Source: Rheum nobile (Eukaryota > Streptophyta > Magnoliopsida > Caryophyllales > Polygonaceae). Taken from it: DNA of 64,000 bases. Positions 43,328 through 54,471 of the stretch are shown piece by piece (the first letter of the stretch is position 1; every line of letters starts with the position of its first letter). The notes beneath the pieces were generated by a model that was not told the origin of the DNA, made no database searches, and worked only from the letters and a program-made list of their open reading frames with translations. The position numbers and the translations under genes are program-made. Location: assembly GCA_027886185.1 (NCBI GenBank), contig WOAB01000056.1, positions 8,866,001 through 8,930,000 of the forward strand, given 5' to 3'.

Positions 43328-44161
43328 TGTTGAATTGTAGTGTGTTAGACAGGAAACGGTGTGACTGTTCCCTGGGCAACGGAAATAAACAAATATTCAA
43401 AGTAACAAGAAAGTTCCCAAACGTATACTTGTATTATTAAGAATTGTACAATCTCACAAGTCTTCTCTCCACCTATACCCTAGGTTACAAGACTTTGAGT
43501 GCAATCAACTCTCAATGACACAAGAACATACAGAAAACCCTAAGCAATCAAGTACAAACCCGTACCTTGCATTGGATCTCCTGATCTCAACCTTGTAATA
43601 AGCTCCTTCTAGTCTTCAATGTGATAGTTGAGATACCTTTCCCCAAGGTAAACTTGTCTATATATAGTGGTAGAAAAGATCTCTTACCAAATTACCAAAT
43701 AGTTAGCAACCCCGCTATATAAGGTAACGGTAAAAGATTTTCTTTTCAACTAAACAATTCAGCTCATAAACACATAGTTTCCATCTATAAACTTTCCTAA
43801 GACTCATTATCTTTCTCTCCTTTTCCAAGTAAAACTCAAAATCTCGTTTCCTTGTATAATGGAGTCAATCTGGGAACAACTGGCACATCTCTGTATTTGC
43901 ATCGTTCCACAGACGTTGTTTCCATATATAGAAGTTTCCTTGTATAGGAACCACGCGCTTCAGATTTCCAATTTGCTTTTCGCGTAACTGTTCCGTGTTT
44001 CCATACGTTCCATTGCATTCCTCTGTTTTCTCTTCTTCATGCGTTTTCCATTGTTCCGTAATTCTTTCATAAGACCTGAAACTCATATGAACAACAAGAA
44101 AACATAAAACCTAATGGTGTTTATCATCATCAAAACCAGAGGGAACGTCAAGGTTCCAACA
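43328..44161 (-). repeat. Copia 5' LTR (right)
   Basis: 834 bp, TGTTGAATTG..TTCCAACA, followed by the duplication ACCCT. Confidence 0.92.
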
Positions 44162-45667
44162 ACCCTCGATCGCATGGTGGATCCTCAATACCATTCTATT
44201 AAAACCCCCAACACTAGAATCCAAAATTTTCTTCAACACGTGATGCATACCATCAACCCTATCAAAACACATAAAAAGCATCGTGTTAGTCCGACATTGA
44301 GGCACTGAACCTAGCTAGAAACCACTAACCATTGTACAAGGGATACATGTTTGTAGTCCTCATAAAGAAGTGAAGATGATGATTCGTCCACGCTCTGACT
44401 ATGTTTTCCATGTAAGGATTAGTCCACGTCTTCTCAATGTATCGAACGAGGCCACTCTTCCACGATGTCCTCAATTTCGGAAGCCTTTCTTCGTAGCTTT
44501 CCTCCGTGGTTGAACACCATAGTGCCCAGCATTGGCCATAAAACCTTTTGACTTGTTCTTTATCCTTCAAGATTGGGAGAGCATATGCTTCTATGTTGTG
44601 CTTAATATACACCCAACACAAAAGGTGTTGAACATCACCTTTGAAAACTATCTGAATTGCATTGATGAGGGCCTTCTCTCGATCAGTCATTATGGCGGTC
44701 GGCATTACACCCATCTCTTGAAACAAATACAAAAGTTTTTGCATTATGAACTTATAATGCACAACTTCTTCTTGTCGTGTAAATGCGTAGGCAATGTTGA
44801 AAGTCTTGTGCGTGCAGTAAAACCGACAATCTCCACCAAATGCATGTTATACCTATGGAAAACAATAGAATATAAGCAATTAAAATCGATTATATATCAC
44901 TACTATTAAATGGTGTTGAAAAAAATAAGACACAAATCCATTACATACCTATTTGTCTTCTATGTGGCATCGATAACTACCACGTACGAGAACATCTTCA
45001 ATAGGTGTAGCGAGTCCGGGCGAGCAAAAAATAGGATATCGGTCTCACCCATAGACAACTTTCTAAGAGGAAATACCGAGTACCTATTTTGTTGCAAAAG
45101 GTTTAGAGTCCATTGGGTAACCGTCATTTCCCCACGATCTTCGTAATGCATCTTCTGCAGAAAGTTGGAAACTTGTTTCATGGATGTTACATTTCTAGGG
45201 AAGAAGCTCCTCAACTATGCAACAATAGTCCTCAACGTCATGAACCTATCGCCCAACCTCTTGGCAAGGCGCTGCTCATCCGAGGTCATTCTGCCCATGT
45301 ATGCATGCCCACGAAAGCTAGTCGGAAGCTTATGGTTGTGGCATCCATCTATCACACTCATGATCCATTTTTGAGTCACTTCCCCTGACTTCTTCTTCAA
45401 TCGAACACCACACAACTCAAATGTGCATCCGGACTTCTTCAAGTTGGTTTCACGAATTACCTTAACATCCTCTTCTTCACTAACTTTCTTTCTCCCCGAT
45501 CTATATTCCCCAAAGTGCTCGCATGTCAAACTAGCACTTCTGACATTTGAGGTACGAATTACTAAAACCATCATCAAATCTTTGCCCTTGTTCTTAACCC
45601 ACTCAACCAATTCCTCTCGACTATCCCACTTCAGATTAGTACGAAATTCATCTTCATAATTTTTCCC

Positions 45668-46244
45668 CTATACATGTTTTTTACATAATTAATAATGTTA
45701 CAATATATGGATTGCGATTCGTGAAATTTATTCATTTCTCAACTACAATATATTTGTAACTAACCATAAATAAATTAAATATTTAATACTATACAACAAA
45801 ACTATAATTGTAATACGATAACATAACAAAACATGAAGTTTTATTAATCCATAACTAAACTACAGAATAACAAATTCATGACAAATATAGGCCTCTATGC
45901 ATACCACTAAATCGTCATCATCTTCTCCACTACTACTAAATATTAATCTTATAATACAAACTAAAGAACAACAAATTCAAAACAAATATAGGCCTCTATG
46001 TATACCGCTAAATCGTCATCATCTTCTCTACAACTACTAAAAACTAATCTTTCAATATACATCTTATAGTATATTTTTTTTGATATTGCATACAAAACAC
46101 TCGTACAACTATATGAACTTTTATCATTTCAATAGACGAATTTTAATTCATGCATACCTAAGCTATATTAACTTATCTCTATTATAAGCTCCCTATGTAT
46201 AAATACAAAACTACTGCTTTTACAAACATTTATGCATTACTAAC
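45668..46244 (-). other. MULE-2 intron 1
   Basis: 577 bp, AT-rich, GT..AG (donor GTTAGT, acceptor TGTATAG). It contains a direct duplication of about 90 bp (AACAAATTCA.GACAAATATAGGCC at 45868 and 45967). Confidence 0.6.
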
Positions 46245-46369
46245 CTCGAAATTGCCATCATCGAAATCTTCATCTTCGTAACCTTCAATCTCTTCTCCAC
46301 TCGTTTTCATTATATGCCATTTTGGTACGATTGATTGTTTTGATATGGAAATGAGAAGAATGACTAGCT

Positions 46370-46617
46370 ATTTATAGAGGAAAAATCCGTCGTTGGAATA
46401 ACGGCAGATTTTGTACGCTATAATTGTGCGTACGCAAGAAACCATCGCACATGTAGGGCTTCCAACGACTATTTTTTCAAACGGTAGAATCTGTACGCAC
46501 AGATTTTGCATACGCTTTTTTTTGCGTACAGTTTTATACAGTATTCCACATGACCCTGTGGAATTGTACAATATTTGACATGTATGCATAGAAATTGCGT
46601 ACGTAGTGCGAAAAGGC
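46370..46617. repeat. MULE-2 terminal region with GCGTACGC palindromes
   Basis: Just outside exon 1 there are repeated CG-dense words: GTGCGTACGCAAG (46429), CTGTACGCACAG (46490), TGCATACGC, TTGCGTACAG and GCGTACGTAGTGCGAAAAGG (46595). The outer tip CGTAGTGCGAAAAG is the reverse complement of the CTTTTCGCACTACG tip at 56671. This is the expected 5' terminal inverted repeat zone. The opposite end is not visible. Confidence 0.55.
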
Positions 46618-46687
46618 ATTTTATGTATTGTATATAGCAGCGACCTTAATTTAATTTAGTATATAAATTACACACCAACATTCACTT

Positions 46688-46824
46688 GATCTATCGGTTT
46701 GACACTAAACTCCCTTAAGTGTTCTATCCAGAGTTCTTGGGACATTGATGTTGGGTGAACAGTACCCCGGTCTGACGTAGAGCGATTCTATCCGATCAAA
46801 CCAGACGATCAAGACCAAAAAAAA
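46688..46824 (+). mobile_element. SINE copy with the B-box region deleted
   Basis: It matches the SINE at 54281-54471 (opposite strand) in its head (GGTTTGACACTA, CTCCCTTAAG), its late part (ACCCCGGTCT, ACGTAGAGCGA) and its end (GATCAAGACC followed by eight A). About 60 bp around the B box is missing or scrambled, so it cannot be transcribed from its own promoter. Confidence 0.65.
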
Positions 46825-47790
46825 GGTATATAAATAACACGTAATTACTTGCTTACGGAATATAAATAAGATAAACATATATAACAAAAACTTCATTTTA
46901 ATTTTTGAACAATTATCTTATAGACAAAACTTAATTGTGATTTAAATGCTTTATCTTTTCATACTTTTATCAGAAAAAAGTCCCAAATCAACGCACTTGT
47001 TATTTGGTGCTATATATTACTATTAATCTATTATCATACGGAGTATTTGCTTTAGCGGTACACACCTTTTGTCACGGTATGATGATTATGATTAATTAGT
47101 TGATTACGATCATTTGGGTGCAGGGATCTGAGCAAAGTCGGCACGTAGAGGAAACCAGATCCACCATTTATGGCCTCCTGCTATCATCTCCATCCTCAAT
47201 ATTTTGTATTTGGGAGATCGAAATGTTCTTGTAGGTTGTTAATTGGGTAATTTTCATACTTACGAGATCCTAGAGACGCATTAAATGAGAACTATCGCTT
47301 TATTTGAGAACCGGTTATTTTGATGAACACGCAATGATAGATTTTATGAACAAGGGGAAAAACGGCAAGTCAATATTATAAATATACTAGTGTAGTGTCA
47401 GTGTCTTGTACATGATTTGTTTATTTTTTCTTATATTTAAAAAATTATATATCAAAATTATATATTTAATCGATATAGAACTGTTTAGAAGTAGATGAAT
47501 GATAATATAAAAAAGAACTAACAGAATAAAAAATATTAAAGAGATTGATAAAATATTATCGAAAGAGAGGCAGAACTATCCATAAACTTTATATATAGTA
47601 AAAATTGGCTAATTAATTTTGAAGTGGAGATAGCCATATCCCTAACATTAATACTACTATAAACGATAAAGCATAATCAAAATGTTCATCTAATACATGA
47701 AAATGAAACCTTAAACATAAAATCTCGTAAGATGTTCAAAATTGCTACAAATTATGAAAAACTTCCTTGCATACTACATTGGTTGTAGTA
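46825..47790. other. AT-rich intergenic DNA
   Basis: I see no gene or clear repeat. It borders the Helitron helicase remnant. Confidence 0.5.
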
Positions 47791-48560
47791 TTAGATCTTT
47801 TTTTGTTTAAAGTCGCATATTAAAATCTCCAATTCTTTCTTGTTGATAACTCTTGGTGATGCAACATAAAACTGATCATGAGTGAAAACAAGGCGTGGAA
47901 GACACAAACAGACATTTACAAGTGATTGGCCCCGACTCTTGTTATCGTCATAGCAAAACAGACACTCAAGGAAAATTGACTTCATTGAAACATGAACGGA
48001 TATGAAGTGTCTGATGGTGACATGAGCACGCGAGAAATCAAAACTTGTCTGATAATATTGTTGCCTAAAATATTCTTCCTTGTTTGACATGACTGTCGAG
48101 CTGCATGATTATCAATCTTGTCATATTACATAAACCTGATGACTGATCAATATTTCGAAGCAACATAATAAGGACTCCAACCTTAAGTTTAAGTACATGA
48201 TTTGGGACACCCGAACATCTAATATTGTTCAAGTAGTTAGATGTATAAACACTTGCATCGTTGTCTGCAATAAAACATGTCTTGCACATGATATCCAAAT
48301 TGAGATAAACTTTCTCATCACCAAGTAACAAAGACAATATATAGTCATTAACTCTATCTACATCTTTATGTGTTGGTGCAAGAATTGTCCGTTCTTCAAA
48401 GTATTTCAAAAACAACTTATTGTCCAAAAGAGAGGAATAAACACACCTTAACAATTGCTGGAATCATATTTAAGTCATAATCATTCACCAATAGTTCATC
48501 AGAAATTTGTATTTGTGCTTCTCCATCATTGTCATCACCTACAATATCATCACTCATGCT
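47791..48560 (-). pseudogene. Helitron PIF1-like helicase, C-terminal remnant
   Basis: Minus-strand frames in order give ISDELLVNDYDLNMIPAIV, LKYFEERTILAPTHKDVDRVNDYIL, RCSGVPNHVLKLKVGVLIMLLRNIDQSSGLCNMTRLI, then, after a frameshift near 48080, SRGQSLVNVCLCLPRLVFTHDQFYVASPRV. These are the late helicase motifs of the Rep-helicase of plant Helitrons. The Walker A part and the whole Rep nuclease are missing. At least two frameshifts are present. Confidence 0.87.
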
Positions 48561-49053
48561 TAATACCTATTCAAAAAATTTATTTGCTTTTTGGATATCA
48601 TAATCATGTATACCTTATTGAATCAACGTGTTTCTTGTCAAATTAAGAACTTTACAATATTTCCACAAATAAGAGGAATTAATGGTGGCGAAATATTAAT
48701 TTTTTTTAGTAACATGGCATTAGAGTTTATAGAGTCAAATATGGTGGTACTTATAGATGAATAATTTTTATACATCAATACTCATAAAAAAACATCATAC
48801 TATAGGAAAAAAAAACAATCAAAACCAGTATTGAACCACTATAGTTCTCCAAACCAAAGTTGAATGTTAAATAGAAGTCACGATATGTAATTCGAGCGGA
48901 AAAAGAAGAAGAATTGTTTCTATGATAAATTTTACAAAAAAACTAATTTTATATAAAAATCTATATGATACTACATAATAGTTTTAATCAAAGTGAAATG
49001 TTTTTTGTCTTTAACTAACTTCTTAGCGGAGTACAAGTTGGTTTTCTAAATTT
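48561..49053. other. AT-rich intergenic DNA
   Basis: No gene or repeat that I can support. Confidence 0.5.
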
Positions 49054-49880
49054 ATGGCTAAGAATATTGTTTGCTACGTTTTTGAAAAAATAGATGATAA
49101 AAAATATTCATATTGTAAGCATATCCGGCTAATATGGGCAGAGATTTTATTTTCTTTGATTTTATTTCATTTTCGAAAAACCGACGAAAAAAATGAGAGC
49201 TTGACACATGGCAAATTCAATACCGTGATGTCACGTGGCAGCAAAAAAATTTGGTTCATTTTGGGGGCGTCACTTGGCGTAGTAGGTATTCTACTTTAGT
49301 ATGTATAGTAGATTATGCAAAAAAAAAATATGGCCGAGAATATTGTTTGCTACGTTTTTGGAAATAATAGATTATACAAAATATTCATATTGTATGCATA
49401 TCCGGCTAATATGGGCAGAGATTTTATTTTCTTTGATTTTATTTGATTTTTGAAAAACCAACGAAAAAAATGAGAGCTTGACACGTGGCAAATTCAATAC
49501 CGTGATGCCACATGACATCAATAAATTTTGGTTCATTTGGGGGCACCACGTGGCATAGTAGGTATTCTACTTTAGTAGATATATAGTAGATTACGTATAA
49601 AAAATATATGGTCGAGAATATTGTTTTCTATATTTTTGGAAAGAATAGATTATACAAAATATTCATATTGTATGCATATCCGGCTAATATGGGCAGAGAT
49701 TTTATTTTATTTTCTTTGATTTTATTTGATTTTCGAAAAACCAACGAAAAAATGAGAGCTTGACACGTGGCAAATTCAATACCGTGATGCCACGTGGCAG
49801 CAAAAAACTTTGGTTCATTTTGGGAGCGTCACGTGGCATAGTAGGTATTCTACTTTAGTAGATATATAATAGATTTTATG
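49054..49880. repeat. Three tandem copies of a 277-bp unit
   Basis: Copies begin at 49054, 49330 and 49608 with ATGGCTAAGAATATTG, ATGGCCGAGAATATTG and ATGGTCGAGAATATTG. Each contains CATATCCGGCTAATATGGGC, two or three CACGTGGCA-type words and ends GGTATTCTACTTTAGTA. The repeated end resembles the terminal regions of non-autonomous Helitrons, which often form tandem arrays, but I cannot define CTRR ends. The open frame in copy 1 is not a gene. Confidence 0.85.
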
Positions 49881-50106
49881 TTTTCATAAAAGTAGTATCG
49901 TGTTTTCATAAATTAACTTGTATTGTGTGGTCATTAAGTTGCTGAAAATTTATGATTGTAAATTTGTACTATGTACGTATAAATATTGTACAATTGCATC
50001 AATCTATAAATATATAAAGTAGACTAAGGGTGCAATTAATGCCTAATAAATATGATAAATTATCTCTTTTTTTATTGTTGATCTTTCATTACAAACTATA
50101 TATTCT

Positions 50107-50200
50107 AATATAGCTCAATGATTAAAGATACTCTCATAATGCAAGAGGTCTAGGGTTCAATTCCCCTTCTTAACAACTTTGTTTTACTATTTTATCTTTC
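50107..50200 (+). mobile_element. tRNA-related SINE-like head
   Basis: TAGCTCAATGATTAAAG (A-box-like, 50111) and GGGTTCAATTCC (B-box-like, 50153-50164) are spaced about 40 bp apart, as in plant tRNA-derived SINEs. No acceptor stem, CCA or cloverleaf is seen, so it is not a tRNA gene. The 3' end is not clear. Confidence 0.5.
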
Positions 50201-50267
50201 ATTATTTTTTTGTTTATATTAATTAGTTACTCAAAATTTTATATATATCCGTTTATCTATCTATCTA

Positions 50268-51345
50268 TATCTATATATACTATAAAATAGAGTCTTGAAT
50301 AATTGATGGCTCGTATTAATTGAGATGATTTTTGTTAATTTTTTTTATTTCAATTTCATTAAAAATCAATTATGCTCTTCATCTGAATGATTAGGTGGTT
50401 GTATACGAAGACAAAGGTTACGTTAAAGGTTCAAGTCTTCTTGAATTTTTTTTAATCTTTTTACATTTTTATAGGGTTAGAATAATTTTACTAGCAAAAC
50501 ACTATTATATATATTTATCATTTTTTAACATTTTTTGGAGATTTTGTATTTTTAATTTTCTTTCCCATGTTATACCCTCTTGATGAAGACAACTACATAC
50601 GAAATGGTTGAAGTTCAGATAAATAAACATAAAGATATAATAAGAATATTTTGATCTTTCTTATATTATTTTATATACATATACAAATGGATTTTGTCAT
50701 CGTTAATTACTTTCATTATTTTTGCTCACCGATATACCTATAGGATGATCTACTTGCGAAAGAAAATCGACGATTGATATAAAGCTTAGTGGTGATGGTT
50801 ATTACAAAAAAAATATGATAGGTTTAAATCTTTTTAGGAGCATGTTGGTCAAATAATTTTTTTGGCATTTATTAAACATATTAATTTTATAAAAACACTA
50901 AATATAATAATAATAATCTAATGGTGTGGTTTTGGTGACACATGTGAATAGCTCATTTTCTAAAATTAGATGGTTAAACCCGTGCTTTGCACAAAAAAAT
51001 ATATTATTGTTTTATTTTTTATAATATATAAAATAATAAGTTTGTATTAAGGTGTATTTTTTTTTAATACGAGACCGTAATTTTTCCCTACAATTTAGAA
51101 TTTATTCTATTAACGATTTGTGATTCAATATTTTAGGTGATCATTTTTTTAGTTACAGAGTAAGATTGTCTAATACATAATTTTTTTAATTAAATAGACT
51201 TTATATAAAATTAAACTGGATTCATTGTTATAATTTTATTTAAAGGATGGGTGATGAGCGAATGATGGTTGGATTGGTGATGACACGTAGGCAAATTGAA
51301 TGTGATGACTACGCATAGAACTTAGACCTCTTACATAGTATATAG
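50268..51345 (+). mobile_element. Possible non-autonomous Helitron-like element
   Basis: The left part ATATATACTATAAAATAGAGTC and the inner phrase TTAAACCCGTGCTTTGCAC (50974) resemble phrases of plant Helitron ends. The right part ends CATAGTATATAGATAGG. I could not confirm a TC start, a CTRR end with hairpin, or A|T flanks, so the call and limits are weak. Confidence 0.3.
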
Positions 51346-54280
51346 ATAGGCTGTGACTAATATTAAATAGAGTATTTAATTTGTTTACTAAAAATTGGTT
51401 TATTTTTATACCGATGGTTTTTTAATAATTTTGCTAAAGTATTTATGTTATGTACTTCAAATAAGAAAAAAAATTAGAGTTGAACATTTATAATTTCAAA
51501 TTATAAAACTAAAATTTATAAATTTTATCATAGTTTAATTTATGAAAAAAACTTGAATAAACTATACTAAATAAAACTTGATAATATATGACCGTTTTAA
51601 TTATATGAATTTTTTTAAAAAATTCCTATTAAAGATAACATTTATTAAATAAAAAATATTACATTATATTTATGATAGACATACAAATTATTATTGTGAT
51701 AATAATAATAGTGAAAAGACATTAAATTTGTTATTTTGGGTGAAAAAGGGGAAAAAACATACAATATATTAGCTCATATGTACAATAGATTTGTTATCCT
51801 AATAAAGTGAAGCATTTATTAGGACAAAAAAGCTAACGTTTAGTGTTATATAGACTAATTATAATTATGTTACTTTCATCGGTCGTAACGTTGATATGTG
51901 AAGAGTAATGGTTTTGAGGAAAATTATTATAACCACCACTTTTCTAAATTTCCAATCAACGTGAATATAAAATGTGATTATGAAAAGACTATTTTTTTAG
52001 ATTGTACATGGTATTAATTATATAAAGCCTTAACCATCAATGATAAGTTACACAAGAATTAATTAATGCAATGTTGAACATAAGGTCGGAAAAATTCCCC
52101 TTTTAATTGTTAGTAACTCCAAATATTATGTTAAAAAAACTCTAAATACTTAACGCTGCTCTTTATTCTCAGTTAAAAAGTAATTAATTGGAGTATTTCC
52201 ATTTATCCTTTGCAGTATATTTAAATGGTAGGTGGGAAAGAGTGTTTGAAATTCAAACAAAAGAGGTGAGGTAACAACATATGATCAGTAATATACCTCT
52301 TTTCACGATAAGATAAATCTCTTAATACATTTTTTTTTTCTATTTTATAGATACGACCTAAAAATCAACCGTTTCTCTTCAAAATGTATAAGATTTGATT
52401 GCATAATCATAATTTTGCTAACAGATTATTGTATTCCTTAATTAAACTAAAATTTCATTCTGAATGTGCGTTTTGCTAAGATACTCATTATACATGGTTT
52501 ATTTATTTGAAATTCTCAATGAGTTTTATTAGATTTCTTCATATGCAGTTAAATTTTATATGGTTTGGTTGCAGAAGAAACTTCTCGAATGTGTTATTGT
52601 CATCAATGTAAAAAGCAGTTTTAGAGAGCACATATTGCATAATGAGTCTCCATACATCTTAAAAGCCTTTATTTGAGGTTTACAGTTTACCGTACATGAG
52701 CTAGAATCAATTGGAATCAAGAAGGTATGACCTTTTCGTAGATTCAGCTAATCGTTTTTCAAATATTATATTCGTATATATTTATGTATTTGATTTTCCA
52801 TAGTTCAAAATTATTACATTAAAAAACTTACTTTAAATTATTCTACTAAAAAATAGATAATTACTGAAATGTTTAGAAAATCGATCATTACAAAATAATA
52901 TATATATCTTCGTATTTGTACTTTGTATCAGTTTTAGGATGGACAAACTTAACAGATGTATGCTAATATAATATTTTAAATTAACATAGTCAAATATAGT
53001 AGTAGTAGTCAAAATTTCACTTTGTACAACAAAGGACTTATGAGAAACTTATATGGAAGAATTGCAGGTATAATCGAAATTGGTTACATTATACTTAGTA
53101 TAATGTAATTATGAATTAGTTTATACACATAACATAATACATTGACATCAGTTAGAAAAAAGTGTTTCAAAGTTGTTATAATATGCAACCTAATTAATTT
53201 ACAACAATCAACGTAATTATATATTAACTATGTTATCAGGAGGACTTGAGAGATTGATTGGTCACATGCCACAACTCAAGTACTCAACAAATAAGAAGGC
53301 CGGAAGAGGGAGGAATGACTAATAAAAGAGCTTAAGGTGAAAAGGTGCGTTTTTCGTTGGTGATTAGAGGGTTGAAATAATGTGTTAATATGGGAGTATC
53401 AAAGAAAAAAATCAAGGCAAATTGTTATTATATTTTAATTTAAAATTATGAAAAATATTATTTTTATTGATGTCAAAGTTTCATGTATATAATTAGAATT
53501 TTTATATTTAGGTCGATCAAATCAAAGGTGAAATTAGATCGAGACTATTCATAATTGAGGATAAGAAATTTTATCATTTTAAATATCAACATGCAATGTG
53601 AGATCTAACATGTCATACTCTTTTATTTAAAATTTAGTTGCATATTTACCAATACATGTATTTATTTGTTTTCATATATTTAGTCCAATTGTTAAACCTT
53701 ATCGATTTTTTCAAGTAATAGCTAAACACTATATTCTCTTATGTAAAATTTGGTTGTATATCTGTCAATATTTCAAAAAAAAATTGTGTTATTAGTGCTA
53801 CTATATTTACCTATACTAATTCAAATTAGATGCAAGACTAGCATTGATAATTTGAAAATTTAACAATAAACATGTATTATCTTGATCGAATGTAAATAAT
53901 ACACGAAAAAGTGGGCATTCTTACAATTCTCACGCGAACTGTGTCCTAACTTGTTCCATGCTATACTTTGCGTATGATTTTTCATATATGTTTGTTGGGC
54001 TTAATGGGTCCAACCTTAATTGACATAGACAACTCAATTCTCCGGGTCGACCCAAGCCCGGTTATGTGTGTGTCAAAGCCCGTGATCTTGGTAGTTGGAC
54101 CCAAGCCCGACTTTTCACTAACCACCACTTATCCATTTTGCCAATGCCATTCTTAACTCCTATTTCGTTTCATATAACTACCCTCTCCAAATATGTTAAT
54201 ACCACCATAGTCCATATAAAGGAATACAAATATAGGGGCCGGTTTCACCCAAAAAAAAAAGAAAAAGAATATTTTGTTCT
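51346..54280. other. AT-rich intergenic DNA
   Basis: About 2.9 kb of strongly AT-rich sequence. I see no coding frame, LTR, paired inverted end or tandem array worth naming. The patch 53985-54130 is GC-richer, with a short frame of no recognisable family. Confidence 0.5.
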
Positions 54281-54471
54281 TTTTTTTTGGTCTTGATCAC
54301 CTGGTTCGACCGGCCAAAGTCGCTCTACGTCTAGACCGGGGTATTGTTAGCACACGAAGTGGAAGACCCCTCACAATATCAGTATCTCCATACACGCCTC
54401 CAGTAGGAATCGAACTCGAGACCTCTAGATAGAACGCACGCTTAAGGGAGCCTAGTGTCAAACCACTAGAG
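54281..54471 (-). mobile_element. tRNA-derived SINE, near full length
   Basis: On the minus strand it starts TCTAGTGGTTTGACACTAGG (A-box region). It has the B box GAGTTCGATTCC at 54417-54406 and ends GATCAAGACC plus a run of nine A. A deleted copy on the other strand lies at 46688-46824. It directly abuts the TIR element that starts at 54472. Confidence 0.75.

Larger units (their letters stand above)
38320..44161 (-). mobile_element. Ty1/copia LTR retrotransposon, integrase and most of RT deleted
   Basis: The element is flanked by a perfect 5-bp duplication ACCCT (38315-38319, 44162-44166). LTRs are 38320-39146 and 43328-44161. The PBS TGGTATCAGAGC is at 43325-43314 (minus) and a polypurine tract AAAAAGGGGAAAT sits by the left LTR, so it is oriented minus. 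Its order is gag, second gag-like ORF, start of protease, deletion, RNase H end, extra ORF. The insertion is in a MULE-2 exon, and the MULE-2 reading continues in frame if it is removed. Confidence 0.93.
37135..46310 (-). pseudogene. MULE-2 transposase (FAR1-like, MULE, SWIM, OTU-like), interrupted by copia
   Basis: Exon 1 is 46310-46245 (66 nt, acidic, donor GTTAGT). Exon 2 is 45667-44949: WDSREELVEWVKNKG, a FAR1-like region with SGCTFELCG and CHNH, then MTVTQWTLNLLQQNRY, ILFFARPDSLHLL and VVVIDAT. One in-frame TAG lies at 45217-45215. Exon 3 starts at 44852 (NMHLVEIVGF) and gives IMTDREKALINAIQIVF, HLLCWVYIKHN and RVDGMHHVLKKIL. It is cut by the copia element at 44161 and resumes in frame at 38314 with QIGQLRATMEMSQVKKP, a SWIM-like CFGLPCVHKI, a Lys-rich linker and an OTU-like tail (YWLDMPMIGLVFATLYQVALV). 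A frameshift near 44800 and other stops make it inactive. It shares exon-1 length, intron phase and domain order with MULE-1. Confidence 0.82.

Noticed and set aside
50107..50200. Possible tRNA gene
   Set aside because: A-box and B-box-like words are present, but the arms do not pair as a tRNA.
53968..54156. 62-codon frame
   Set aside because: No domain, no promoter signal and no support on either side.
54406..54417. Possible tRNA gene because of a good B box
   Set aside because: No acceptor stem or cloverleaf; the A-tail and a second diverged copy show a SINE.
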